Of a DNA stretch of 64,000 bases, positions 15,675-24,471 are shown piece after piece. The first letter of the stretch is position 1, and every line of letters starts with the position of its first letter. The DNA is taken from contig JAFDVP010000013.1 in NCBI GenBank assembly GCA_018268895.1, positions 1 to 64,000 on the forward strand, written 5' to 3'. This DNA comes from Acidobacteriota bacterium. GTDB taxonomy: Bacteria; Acidobacteriota; Terriglobia; Terriglobales; Acidobacteriaceae. Under the pieces are notes generated by a model. That model did not search any database. It was not told the origin of the DNA and saw only the letters and a list, made by a program, of their open reading frames with translations. The position numbers and the translations under genes are program-made.

Positions 15675-16307
15675 ATGGCACGTTACACAGGACCCGTCTG
15701 CCGCCTCTGCCGCCGCGACGGCACCAAACTCTTCCTCAAGGGCGCGAAGTGCTTCTCCGAGAAGTGCCCCGTCGAGAAGCGCAACTTCCCCCCAGGACAG
15801 CACGGCCAGTCGAAGAAGCAGAAGAAGGTCGTCGGCTACGGTCTTCAGCTTCGTGAGAAGCAGAAGGCGAAGCGCATCTACTTCACGCTGGAGACGCAGT
15901 TCCGCGCCTACTACGAGAAGGCATCGAACAAGACCGGCGTCACCGGCGAGCTCCTGCTCCAGCAGCTTGAGACCCGCCTGGACAACATCGCCTACCGTCT
16001 TGGCTTTGCTCTGAGCCGCCGTCAGGCCCGCCAGATCGTTCGTCACGGCCACATTCAGGTCAACGGTCGCAAGGTCAACATCCCGTCCTTCCAGTGCAAG
16101 GTTGGCGACGAGATCGCGATTCGCGAAGGCTCGAAGTCGATCGTCGTCCTCGAAGAGGCGAAGAACTTCGCAAGCGGCCAGCGCGCCGCAACCTGGCTCG
16201 ATATCAACCGCGACAATCTTTCGGGCAAGGTTCTTTCTCTGCCGAAGCGCGAAGATATCCAGCTCCCGGTCAATGAGCAGCTGATCGTCGAACTTTACAG
16301 CAAGTAA
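15675..16307 (+). CDS. rpsD: 30S ribosomal protein S4, zinc-binding type
   Basis: 210 residues. C9, C12, C26 and C31 form the N-terminal zinc knuckle of C+ S4 proteins. The S4 RNA-binding domain (LGFALSRRQARQIVRHGHIQVNG) lies at about residues 105-130. S4 nucleates 30S assembly. AGGAG precedes the ATG. Upstream is a 139-nt spacer with a complex inverted repeat, downstream another repeat before rpoA. Confidence 0.98.
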   Translation: MARYTGPVCRLCRRDGTKLFLKGAKCFSEKCPVEKRNFPPGQHGQSKKQKKVVGYGLQLREKQKAKRIYFTLETQFRAYYEKASNKTGVTGELLLQQLETRLDNIAYRLGFALSRRQARQIVRHGHIQVNGRKVNIPSFQCKVGDEIAIREGSKSIVVLEEAKNFASGQRAATWLDINRDNLSGKVLSLPKREDIQLPVNEQLIVELYSK

Positions 16308-16317
16308 TCGTTTGGTT

Positions 16318-16363
16318 GTCATCCCGCAGCGAAGCGGAGGGATCTGCTTCCCGCTGCGGGATG
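16318..16363 (+). repeat. GTCAT-type palindromic repeat between rpsD and rpoA
   Basis: CATCCCGCAGCG (16320-16331) pairs with CGCTGCGGGATG (16352-16363), and GAAGC/GCTTC extends the stem inward across a two-base bulge. The unit begins GTCATCCCGCAGCGAAGC. A related sequence of the same order of words occurs at 27983-28015. No U-tract follows. It resembles REP-like intergenic palindromes; it might limit rpoA expression relative to ribosomal genes (inference). Confidence 0.5.
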
Positions 16364-16457
16364 GCTTCCAGCAGCATCAACCACAACTTAAACCGCAACC
16401 GAACCACCCGCCAGACCGCAAAGTGCTTCGCGGCTAGGACGGATAAAGGAGAAACAC

Positions 16458-17555
16458 ATGCTTTGGAGAGGATTCCAGAAGCCCAAGCGCCTCGCAGTCG
16501 ACAGCGAAACACTCACAGAAAAGTACGGCAAGTTCAGCGCCCAGCCCTTTGAGCGCGGCTTCGGTACAACCATCGGCAATGCGCTGCGTCGCACCCTGCT
16601 CTCGTCCATCGAGGGCGCGGCCGTGACGGCAGTCCGCATCGAGGGCGTGTTGCACGAGTTCCAGTCGATCGCCGGCGTTGTCGAAGACGCGACCGACATC
16701 ATCCTCAACCTCAAGCAGATTCCGTTCAAGCTGAACGGCGACGGCCCCAAGGCGCTCTATCTGCGCTCCGACGCGGCCGGCGTTGTGACCTCCGGTTCGA
16801 TCGAGGCCGACGGCGACGTCGAGATCCTCGACAAGGACGTCTACATCTGCACTATCTCCGAGGGCGGCAAGATCGACATGGAGATGCGCCTCAAGCGCGG
16901 CCGCGGTTACATCTCGGCCGACAAGAACTTCGACGCCGACCTGGGCCTTGGCTTCATTCCGGTCGACAGCGTCCATTCGCCTGTGCGCAAGGTCAACTAC
17001 CTCGTTGAGGCGGCGCGTCTCGGTCAGATCACAGACTACGACAAGCTCACACTCGAGATCTGGACCAACGGCACGGTGCTTCCCGCCGACGCGCTCGGCC
17101 TTTCGGCCAAGCTGCTCAAGGACCACATGTCGATCTTCATCAACTTCGAGGAGGAGATGGAGGCCGGTCACGATGGCGGTCACGATGGCCCGGCGGTCCG
17201 CAACGAGAACCTCAACCGCTCGGTCGAAGAGCTTGAGCTCTCGGTTCGCAGCTACAACTGCCTGAAGAATGCCAATATCGCGACCATCGGTGAACTGATC
17301 CAGAAGACCGAAGCAGAGATGCTGAAGACGAAGAACTTCGGCCGCAAGTCCCTGAACGAGATCAAGGAGATCCTCGCGCAGATGGGCCTGTCGCTCGGCA
17401 TGAAGATCGACGAGAACGGCAACCCGCAGCCCGGACCGACGTCCGTCCTGCCGGCAGCGACGCTCGCCGCCAGCTTCGGCCGCTTCGATGACGACGATGA
17501 TGACGAGGATGAGGACGACGATCTCGCTCTTCCCGCCGATTCGGACAACTTCTAA
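16458..17555 (+). CDS. rpoA: RNA polymerase subunit alpha with acidic C-terminal tail
   Basis: 365 residues against about 330 usual. Residues 1-235 are the N-terminal assembly domain (EKYGKFSAQPFERGFGTTIGNALRR, then GVLHEFQSIAGVVEDATDIILNLK). The C-terminal UP-element/activator domain lies at about 255-320 (LNRSVEELELSVRSYNCLKNANI, then TKNFGRKSLNEIKEILAQMGLSLGM). The end is an added tail with a run of about 13 Asp/Glu (17487-17523). AAGGAG precedes the ATG. Confidence 0.98.
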   Translation: MLWRGFQKPKRLAVDSETLTEKYGKFSAQPFERGFGTTIGNALRRTLLSSIEGAAVTAVRIEGVLHEFQSIAGVVEDATDIILNLKQIPFKLNGDGPKALYLRSDAAGVVTSGSIEADGDVEILDKDVYICTISEGGKIDMEMRLKRGRGYISADKNFDADLGLGFIPVDSVHSPVRKVNYLVEAARLGQITDYDKLTLEIWTNGTVLPADALGLSAKLLKDHMSIFINFEEEMEAGHDGGHDGPAVRNENLNRSVEELELSVRSYNCLKNANIATIGELIQKTEAEMLKTKNFGRKSLNEIKEILAQMGLSLGMKIDENGNPQPGPTSVLPAATLAASFGRFDDDDDDEDEDDDLALPADSDNF

Positions 17556-17667
17556 GAGCAGGGAATAGGGGACAGGGAGTAGGGAGTAGCAAGCCCTTGC
17601 TCCCTGTTTCAAGCATCACCCATAACAATCCGGTTGAGCACAAGCTCTGACCGAAGGAGATCAAACA

Positions 17668-18144
17668 ATGCGCCATCGCAATGCAGGTTTCAAACTAGGA
17701 CGTAACACCAGCCACCGCCGCGCTACACTGCGCAACCTCGTCACTTCGATCGTTTTGATGGACCGCATTGAAACGACCGTCACCAAGGCGAAGGCATCCA
17801 AGCCGCTCGTCGAGCGCATGATCACCCTCGGCAAGCGCGGCGATGTTCACGCTCGCCGCCAGGCTGCGGCTTATCTGCTGACGCCTGAGTCGGTCGACCG
17901 CCTCTTCGCGGTGGTGGCCCCGCGCTACGCCTCGCGCAACGGCGGCTACTCGCGCATCACGCGCACCGGAGCACGCAAGGGCGACGCCGCAGAGATGGCG
18001 TTCATCGAGCTGCTTGGCGCCGAGCAGGAGTTGAACGAGAAGGCGCAGAAGCGCGCCGAAGTTCGCGCCAAGAAGCGCGAAGAGCTACAGAAGCAGCTTG
18101 AGGAGCAGACCCCTCAGGCAGGTGAAGAGGGCGAGCAGTCGTAA
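17668..18144 (+). CDS. rplQ: 50S ribosomal protein L17
   Basis: 158 residues. MRHRNAGFKLGRNTSHRRATLRNLVTSI is the L17 signature; residues 1-115 are the fold. The tail (about 116-158) is charged and helical, rich in Glu, Lys and Gln, longer than in E. coli (127). AAGGAG precedes the ATG. It is the last gene of the ribosomal cluster and is followed by a rho-independent terminator. Confidence 0.97.
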   Translation: MRHRNAGFKLGRNTSHRRATLRNLVTSIVLMDRIETTVTKAKASKPLVERMITLGKRGDVHARRQAAAYLLTPESVDRLFAVVAPRYASRNGGYSRITRTGARKGDAAEMAFIELLGAEQELNEKAQKRAEVRAKKREELQKQLEEQTPQAGEEGEQS

Positions 18145-18169
18145 GATTGTGACTGCTGCAGAAATCCGG

Positions 18170-18201
18170 AATGGCGCATCCGTCAGGATGCGCCATTCTT
18201 T
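18170..18201 (+). terminator. Rho-independent terminator of the ribosomal cluster
   Basis: AATGGCGCATCC (18170-18181) and GGATGCGCCATT (18186-18197) form a perfect 12-bp stem with loop GTCA, followed by CTTTT. It starts 26 nt after the rplQ stop. It is the best terminator in the window and marks the end of the S10-spc-alpha transcription unit. Confidence 0.85.
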
Positions 18202-18264
18202 TGCTGGTGACACGTTCTCCATAACGCGCCGTGAAGACGCTGCCGTATCCGGTAAATTAGAGTT

Positions 18265-18555
18265 GTGGCCGAGTTGAAACCAATCTCACTCTCCGACCGC
18301 CAGTTCCATCTGATCTCGCGGGCATTGGCCGATCCTCGCCGGTACGAGATTCTCCAGAAGCTGGGAAACAAAGATGTCTGCGCCTGCGGCGACATTCGGG
18401 AGTGTATCCCAGTCAGCGCAGCCACGCTCTCTCACCACATGAAAGAGCTGGAAAACGCAGGCCTGATTGAGTCGGAGCGCGACGGAAAGTTCGTCAACTA
18501 CACGCTCCGGCGGGATGTGCTCGGAGCATATCTCGATCGACTGAAACAGATCTGA
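18265..18555 (+). CDS. ArsR/SmtB-family transcriptional repressor
   Basis: 96 residues from a GTG start. The winged-helix motif SAATLSHHMKELENAGLIESERDGKFVNY and the preceding ALADPRRYEILQKLG are typical of the family. C39, C41 and C47 (VCACG, REC) lie at the start of the recognition region, where thiol ligands of arsenite sensors sit, so a metalloid-sensing role is possible. There is no arsenic-resistance gene nearby. It converges with garD, whose stop is 27 nt away. It is an orphan regulator with unknown targets. Confidence 0.8.
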   Translation: MAELKPISLSDRQFHLISRALADPRRYEILQKLGNKDVCACGDIRECIPVSAATLSHHMKELENAGLIESERDGKFVNYTLRRDVLGAYLDRLKQI

Positions 18556-18581
18556 GCCCGGGCCGCAATCGCTGAAGAGCG

Positions 18582-20129
18582 CTACGTTACAGGGCCAGGA
18601 TTGAAGAGGGCGTACTCGTTGTGCAGGCCCCACTTGTCGGCCCAGGTCTTGTGCTCGCCGCTTGCCACTTTGAGAATCAGCCGGAAGATCTCCCAGCCAA
18701 CATCTTCGGTCGTTGCCTCACCCGTGGCAATGCGGCCTGCGTCGATGTCGATCAGGTCGTGCCACCGTTCTGCAAGCGAAGTTCGGGTAGCAACCTTGAT
18801 AACAGGAGCCATGGCAAGACCGTATGGTGTACCGCGCCCGGTCGTAAATACGTGCATGTTCATGGAAGCGGCCAGTTGAAGCGTGCCGCAGATGAAGTCG
18901 CTGGCCGGTGTTGCGGCAAAGACCAGTCCCTTCTGCGTGACCCGCTCCCCGGGAGCCGCTACGCCCATCAGCGCGCTGGTGCCCGCCTTCGCGACGGAGC
19001 CAAGAGCTTTTTCGACGATGTTGCCGAGGCCGCCCTTCTTGTTTCCCGGCGATGGATTTGCGCTGCGGTCTGCCTCTCCCTGCGCGAGGTAGTTGTCGTA
19101 CCAGGCCATCTCGCGGATCAGATCGCGGGCGACGTTCTCGTTGGCGGCCCTTGCCGTAAGAAGATGAACGGCGTCACGCACCTCGGTCACTTCAGAAAAG
19201 ATCACGGTCGCACCGGCGCGAACGAGAAGGTCGGCCGCGAAGCCCAAGGCGGGGTTCGCGGTCACTCCCGAGAAGGCATCGCTGCCACCACACTGGAGGC
19301 CGACGACGAGATCGGACGCCGGACAGGTGACGCGGACGCGCCTGTTGAGTCGCTCGAGGCGATTTTCTGCCATCCCCATCAACGCCGCAACCATGTCGGC
19401 GAAGCCGTGATGCTCCTCGTCCTGAAGGCGGATCACGTATGGCTCATCGGCCAGCACCGGTAACGCGCTTGAAGGAAGCATCTGCACGGGCTGCATCTTT
19501 TCGCAGCCCAGGCTGACCACTACGGGTTTGCCGCCGAGGTTCGGGTTGAGACTGAGATTGCGCAGCGTGCGTATCGGAATCGCCGCTCCCGGGGCCTGAA
19601 TGGCAACGCCACAGCCGTAATTATGCGTAATAGCAATAACGTCGTCGACGTTTGGGTACCGCGGCAGTATTTCGTTCTTGATACGGCGAACGGCGTAGTC
19701 CACCGTTGCCGCGACGCACTGCACTGTTGTGCTGATGGCGAGGATATTCTTTGTTCCCGCAGTGCCGTCGGCGTTGCGATATCCCTGAAAGGTGTAGCCC
19801 ATGAGCGGAGCAAGCGGGACCGGCGTTGCCGTCGCAAGTGGAAGCGTATCGAGGGAAGGAGGAGGAGGCGAAATCATCGCATCCTCAGGTACCCATGCGC
19901 CTTTGGAGATCGCTCGCGCTGCGTAGCCGATGACAGAGCCATAGCGGACGATGGCGTCCCCAGAGTTGAGATCCGTCAGTGCAACCTTGTGTGCTTCGGG
20001 TACTGCTTCGAGCAATGTGAGTCCGGACGGAAAAACACTACCCGCAGGCAGACCGCCGGCATTCACAATAATGGCGACGTTGTCGCGATCATCGATGCGA
20101 ATATATCGAGGTTTGATGGAATCGGTCAT
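18582..20129 (-). CDS. garD: Galactarate dehydratase (UxaA/GarD family)
   Basis: 515 residues. It dehydrates galactarate to 5-dehydro-4-deoxyglucarate. The N-terminal SAF domain spans residues about 1-100; the main body has GYRNADGTAGTKNILAI, YGCGVAIQAPGAAIPIRTLRNLSLNPN and VVSLGCEKMQPV, close to E. coli GarD rather than altronate dehydratase. A conserved Cys in SLGCEK and in the QCGGSDAFSG motif fit the iron-dependent enzyme. It is last in the operon; its start is 15 nt after the dehydrogenase stop. Confidence 0.9.
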   Translation of the reverse strand: MTDSIKPRYIRIDDRDNVAIIVNAGGLPAGSVFPSGLTLLEAVPEAHKVALTDLNSGDAIVRYGSVIGYAARAISKGAWVPEDAMISPPPPSLDTLPLATATPVPLAPLMGYTFQGYRNADGTAGTKNILAISTTVQCVAATVDYAVRRIKNEILPRYPNVDDVIAITHNYGCGVAIQAPGAAIPIRTLRNLSLNPNLGGKPVVVSLGCEKMQPVQMLPSSALPVLADEPYVIRLQDEEHHGFADMVAALMGMAENRLERLNRRVRVTCPASDLVVGLQCGGSDAFSGVTANPALGFAADLLVRAGATVIFSEVTEVRDAVHLLTARAANENVARDLIREMAWYDNYLAQGEADRSANPSPGNKKGGLGNIVEKALGSVAKAGTSALMGVAAPGERVTQKGLVFAATPASDFICGTLQLAASMNMHVFTTGRGTPYGLAMAPVIKVATRTSLAERWHDLIDIDAGRIATGEATTEDVGWEIFRLILKVASGEHKTWADKWGLHNEYALFNPGPVT

Positions 20130-20144
20130 CGCCGCTTGTGATGG

Positions 20145-21728
20145 CTAGCCCTGTACGAACTTGCCGTCCTGAAGCCTCCATAAATGCAACGGGTTTTGGT
20201 CAGTCAATTCTTCAGGCAATAACTCTGCGGGAAAGTTCTGGTAGCAGACTGGTCGCAGAAAGCGGTCGATGGCCGTCGCTCCAACAGAGGTGTGGCGATC
20301 GTTGCTCGTTGCCGGATAAGGGCCACCGTGAACCATCGCATACGAGACCTCGACGCCGGTCGGAAAACCGTTTATCAGAATACGGCCGGCCTTGCGTTCG
20401 AGAACGCCGACCAACGCCTTCGCAAAAGCAGTGTCGGCAGAGGACATGTGAAGAGTTGCCGTTAGCTGCCCTTCGAGCGACTCGGCAAGGTCGATCATCT
20501 GTTGCGTGTTATCGCAAGCGACAAGTAGAGACGATGGACCGAAGACCTCTTCGGACAGGCGTCGATCTTTGAGGAAGGTCGATGCCGTCGTCTTGAAAAG
20601 AGTGGGTACGGCAGCACACTGGCCGCGAGGCGTCGCTTGTCCTCGCGCAATCTGCGTGACATCGTCGTGCCCTTCAAAGGCGCGGACTCCGTGCTCATAT
20701 GCCGCGTGGATTCCATGGCTGAGCATCGTCGAGAAGCCCTTTGCCGAAAATTTTTCGATGACAGCCCTCTCGAAGTAATCGAAGGCCGTACTCTTCATTG
20801 CGAAGACGATTCCCGGCTGTGTGCAAAACTGGCCCGCTCCCAGCGTGGCAGAATCGGCAAAGCCCTGTGCCAGAGCAGCGACGTCGCCGCCTAGCGCTCC
20901 GGGCAGAAGGAAGACAGGATTGACGCTGCTCATCTCAGCGTAGATCGGAATGGGCACAGGGCGCTTCGCCGCAATGGATGCAATGGCCAGCCCGCCGCGG
21001 CGGCTTCCTGTAAAAGCGACTGCGGTGATCGCTGGATGCGCCGCAAGCGCTTCGCCGACACGATTGCCTTGGCCTGTGATCAGAGCAAAGACTCCGGCGG
21101 GCAATTTGCAATCAGCGACGGCTTTTTGAATTGCTCGACCGACAAGCTCGGATGTGCCCGGGTGAGATGGATGCGCCTTTGTTACGACCGGGCACCCTGC
21201 TGCAAGCGCCGAAGCTGTGTCGCCGCCGGCGACGGAGAAGGCGAGCGGGAAGTTGCTCGCTCCAAAGACGGCAATCGGGCCAAGAGGAATCTTGCGGTGC
21301 CTGAGATCGGGTCTCGGCAGAGGTGTGCGATCGGGGAGCGCAGAATCAAGAATGGGAGCAATCCACAAGCCCTGCCGTACAACGCTTGCGAAGAGTCGCA
21401 ACTGGCCCACCGTGCGTCCACGTTCGCCTTCGATGCGCGGGCGCGGTAGACCGCTTTCGGCCATCGTGCGCTCGATCAACTCGTCGCCGAGGTCCATGAT
21501 GCACTGCGCGACCGCTTCAAGAAATGTCGCGCGAGATTCGAGCGAAGTATTGCGGTAGGTATCAAATGCTTGTGATGCGAGCCTGCACGCCTGATCGATC
21601 TGTTCGACCGATGCACCGTAGAACTCCGGTTCCATCAACTCGCCGGTAGCGGGGTTGATGGCGCGGAATTTTTCCGCTGTTCCTTGAACTGCATCGCTGC
21701 CAAGTAGAAGTCTGCCGCTTATCTGCAT
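20145..21728 (-). CDS. 2,5-dioxovalerate (alpha-ketoglutaric semialdehyde) dehydrogenase
   Basis: 527 residues from the ATG at 21728, chosen because GGAG (21738-21741) is 9 nt upstream; ATGs at 21737 and further up lack spacing. It oxidises 2-oxoglutarate semialdehyde to 2-oxoglutarate with NAD(P). FGASNFPLAFSVAGGD is the cofactor/Asn region, FTGSRRGG the nucleotide loop, AEMSSVNPVF holds the catalytic Glu, and GAGQFCTQPG the catalytic Cys. It is the longer ALDH type found in sugar-diacid operons. The gap to gudD is 35 nt. Confidence 0.9.
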   Translation of the reverse strand: MQISGRLLLGSDAVQGTAEKFRAINPATGELMEPEFYGASVEQIDQACRLASQAFDTYRNTSLESRATFLEAVAQCIMDLGDELIERTMAESGLPRPRIEGERGRTVGQLRLFASVVRQGLWIAPILDSALPDRTPLPRPDLRHRKIPLGPIAVFGASNFPLAFSVAGGDTASALAAGCPVVTKAHPSHPGTSELVGRAIQKAVADCKLPAGVFALITGQGNRVGEALAAHPAITAVAFTGSRRGGLAIASIAAKRPVPIPIYAEMSSVNPVFLLPGALGGDVAALAQGFADSATLGAGQFCTQPGIVFAMKSTAFDYFERAVIEKFSAKGFSTMLSHGIHAAYEHGVRAFEGHDDVTQIARGQATPRGQCAAVPTLFKTTASTFLKDRRLSEEVFGPSSLLVACDNTQQMIDLAESLEGQLTATLHMSSADTAFAKALVGVLERKAGRILINGFPTGVEVSYAMVHGGPYPATSNDRHTSVGATAIDRFLRPVCYQNFPAELLPEELTDQNPLHLWRLQDGKFVQG

Positions 21729-21763
21729 GAAGCCCATCTCCAATATCGTTGTTCGCCGCATGA

Positions 21764-23110
21764 TTAGATTCGCGGCAGAAGGCATGGTCTCTTGGGGTCA
21801 AACCTCCAGCCCGGCATCAGGCACTGCATTGCGAGCGCATCGTCGCGGCTGCCGAGCTCCATGCTCCTGTATAACAAGTTTGCGTGTTCCACCTGCTTCC
21901 AGTCCAGTTCTACGCCAAGTCCGGGTGTGGAGGGCACGGCGATCTCTCCGCTTTCGATGCGAAGCGGTTCCTTTGTAAGACGTTGGCCATCCTGCCAGAT
22001 CCAGTGCGTATCGATCGCAGTCACTTTGCCGGGAGCAGCGGCGGCGACATGAGTAAACATCGCAAGCGATACATCGAAATGATTGTTGGAGTGCGATCCC
22101 CAAGTGAGACCCCAGTCGCGGCAAAACTGCGCGACGCGAACGGATCCCTGCATCGTCCAGAAGTGCGGATCAGCCAGAGGGATGTCTACCGCCTTGAGCT
22201 GTGCCGCATGCCGAAGCTGCCGCCAGTCCGTAGCAATCATATTCGTTGCAGTGGGGAGACCCGTTGCGTTGCGGAACTCCGCCATGATCTCGCGGCCTGA
22301 AAAACCCTTCTCCGCTCCACACGGATCTTCAGCATAGGCAAGGACGGTGTGCTTCCCGGCGCAGAGATGTATTGCTTCATCGAGCGACCAGGCGCCGTTG
22401 GGATCGAGGGTAATGCGTGCGTCTGGAAAACGTTCTGCAAGCGCGGTCACAGCCTCCATCTCTTCGATCCCATCCAATACTCCGCCCTTCAACTTGAAAT
22501 CATTGAAGCCGTAGCGGCGATGCGCGGTCTCTGCCAGCTTCACAATTGAATCTGGAGTCAGCGCCTCTTCGTTCCTGAGGCGAAACCACTCATCGTGACT
22601 GCTTTCTTCACTACGGTAAGAGAGATCGCTGCGCTTGCGATCGCCGATAAAGAACAGATAGCCAAGCGCTTCTACCTTTGATCGCTGCTTACCTTCACCG
22701 AGCAACGCTGCAACGGGGAGTTCCAGGAACTGTCCGAGCAGATCGAGCATCGCCGATTCGATTGCTGTGACCGCGTGTACAGCCGTTCGCAGGTCGAAGG
22801 TCTGGAGACCGCGGCCTTCGCTGTCGCGATCCGCGAACTGGCCATGTACGGTGTTCAGCACAGACTGGTAGCGCGCAATCTGCTGACCGATGACGAGAGA
22901 CGTGGCTTCCCTGAGTACAGAGCGAATCTTCTCGCCGCCAGGGACCTCTCCAACGCCCGTATGCCCGGCGTTGTCGGTAAGTACAACGAGGTTGCGGGTG
23001 AAGAATGGAGCGTGCGCGCCGCTCAGGTTGAGCAACATGCTGTCGTGCCCCGCGACGGGGATGACGCGCATCGACGAAACGACCGGAGTAGGTGCAGATA
23101 TTGTCTGCAT
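21764..23110 (-). CDS. gudD: Glucarate dehydratase (enolase superfamily)
   Basis: 448 residues from the ATG at 23110. The stop of the upstream transporter overlaps this ATG by one base (TGATG), which fixes the start and implies coupling. Motifs are GVGEVPGG near the N-terminus, FNDFKLKGGVLDG (catalytic Lys), ITLDPNGAWSLDEA (metal Asp), AYAEDPCGAEKGFSGREIMAEF and TWGSHSNNHFDVS (catalytic His). It dehydrates D-glucarate (and idarate) to 5-dehydro-4-deoxyglucarate, the product also made by GarD. Confidence 0.93.
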   Translation of the reverse strand: MQTISAPTPVVSSMRVIPVAGHDSMLLNLSGAHAPFFTRNLVVLTDNAGHTGVGEVPGGEKIRSVLREATSLVIGQQIARYQSVLNTVHGQFADRDSEGRGLQTFDLRTAVHAVTAIESAMLDLLGQFLELPVAALLGEGKQRSKVEALGYLFFIGDRKRSDLSYRSEESSHDEWFRLRNEEALTPDSIVKLAETAHRRYGFNDFKLKGGVLDGIEEMEAVTALAERFPDARITLDPNGAWSLDEAIHLCAGKHTVLAYAEDPCGAEKGFSGREIMAEFRNATGLPTATNMIATDWRQLRHAAQLKAVDIPLADPHFWTMQGSVRVAQFCRDWGLTWGSHSNNHFDVSLAMFTHVAAAAPGKVTAIDTHWIWQDGQRLTKEPLRIESGEIAVPSTPGLGVELDWKQVEHANLLYRSMELGSRDDALAMQCLMPGWRFDPKRPCLLPRI

Positions 23111-24447
23111 CAGGAGACAGCCCTCTCTGCGGCAGGTGCGAAATCGACGCGATGGATCGTGCCCACAAGCGGCAGATAAGCAATGATCGCGGCAAGCGCT
23201 GTAAATCCAACGAAGACCAGCGCGAGGTTGAACGATCCCGTCTTCTGCACAATAAACCCGATGATGATGGGCGTTGTGATTCCTGCGAGGTTGCCGATCA
23301 GGTTGAACAGACCGCCGTTGATGCCGATCATGTTTCGCGGTGAGACATCGGAGATGACAGTCCATCCCAGCGCGCCAAAGCCTTTACCGAAGAAGGCAAG
23401 CGACATCAGCAGGATGACGACCGTCTGCGTATTGACGTAGTTGCACAGAATCATCGTCATCGAAAGCGCCATGCCCATCACAATCGGAACCTTGCGCGCA
23501 AAGGTCAGGGAATGCCCATCTCTCAGCAGACGATCTGAGACGATGCCGCCGAAGACGCCACCGATCGATCCGCAGAGCGCCGGCACCGCGACCAGGAATC
23601 CGGTCTTCATAATTGAGATATGACGCGCCTGGTTGAGGTACACAGGAAACCACGTCAGAAAAAACCACGTCAGGGTCGTGATGCAGTACTGGCCAATGTA
23701 AATGCCAACCAGCATGCGATAGCCAAGCAGCTTGCGAATGGCTGACCATGTGAGCTGATTCGGATTGGCTCCCGCTGCGAGACTGCGGTCCATGTTTGCC
23801 AGCCCGCCGCCTTCTTCGATGTAGCTGATCTCTGCGTCGCTGATGCGCGGGTGAGTCTTTACGCTGTAGATGACCTTGAACCATACGAAGCTAAGCAACA
23901 GGCTGAGAGCGCCTCCGAACCAGAAGCACGCCATCCATCCATAGCGATGGACCAGCCATCCCATCACAGGCCCAAATGCGACGAGAGCAAAATACTGCGA
24001 CGAGTTGAAGATGGCAGAGGCACGTCCGCGTTCAGCAGTAGGGAACCAGGCCGCGACGATGCGCCCATTGCCTGGAAACACAGGAGATTGTGCGAGGCCC
24101 GAGAGAAAACGCAGCGCAAACAAAGCAGCAAAGCCCATGGCAGCAGGAAGGAATCCTACAAACCCGGCAAGCAGCGCGCAGATGGACCAACAGACAATGC
24201 TGATGCCGTAGATACGCTTTGAGCCGAACCGATCGAGCAGGCCGCCTGCGGGCAATTGCGCAAGAACATAAGCCCAACTGAATCCGGAAAAGAGATAGCC
24301 CAGTTGCAGCGGCGTCAATCCGAGCTTGTGCGAAAGGTCGCCACCGGCGATAGAGAGTACGACCCTGTCTCCATAGCTGAAGCAGCTCGCCACGAACAGC
24401 ATGGTGATGATCAGAAAGCGAACATGAGATTGGCTTCTGTCTGACAT
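23110..24447 (-). CDS. gudP: MFS sugar-diacid transporter (GudP-like, ACS family)
   Basis: 445 residues with about 12 hydrophobic segments. MLFVASCFSYGDRVVLSIAGG near the start, GLTPLQLGYLFSGFSWAYVLAQLPAGGLLDRFGSKR and the AWFPTAERGRASAIF loop are typical of the anion:cation symporter branch that includes glucarate and galactonate permeases. It is second in the operon, 24 nt after kdgD, and coupled to gudD. I infer proton-driven uptake of glucarate and galactarate; the exact substrate range is not visible. Confidence 0.85.
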   Translation of the reverse strand: MSDRSQSHVRFLIITMLFVASCFSYGDRVVLSIAGGDLSHKLGLTPLQLGYLFSGFSWAYVLAQLPAGGLLDRFGSKRIYGISIVCWSICALLAGFVGFLPAAMGFAALFALRFLSGLAQSPVFPGNGRIVAAWFPTAERGRASAIFNSSQYFALVAFGPVMGWLVHRYGWMACFWFGGALSLLLSFVWFKVIYSVKTHPRISDAEISYIEEGGGLANMDRSLAAGANPNQLTWSAIRKLLGYRMLVGIYIGQYCITTLTWFFLTWFPVYLNQARHISIMKTGFLVAVPALCGSIGGVFGGIVSDRLLRDGHSLTFARKVPIVMGMALSMTMILCNYVNTQTVVILLMSLAFFGKGFGALGWTVISDVSPRNMIGINGGLFNLIGNLAGITTPIIIGFIVQKTGSFNLALVFVGFTALAAIIAYLPLVGTIHRVDFAPAAERAVS

Positions 24448-24471
24448 TGTCTTCGATCCAATCCGAGGTAT

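Noticed and set aside
16434..17612. Minus-strand open frame (392 codons) opposite rpoA
   Set aside because: It is a mirror of the codon bias of rpoA; no domain is recognisable and the real gene on the other strand is certain.
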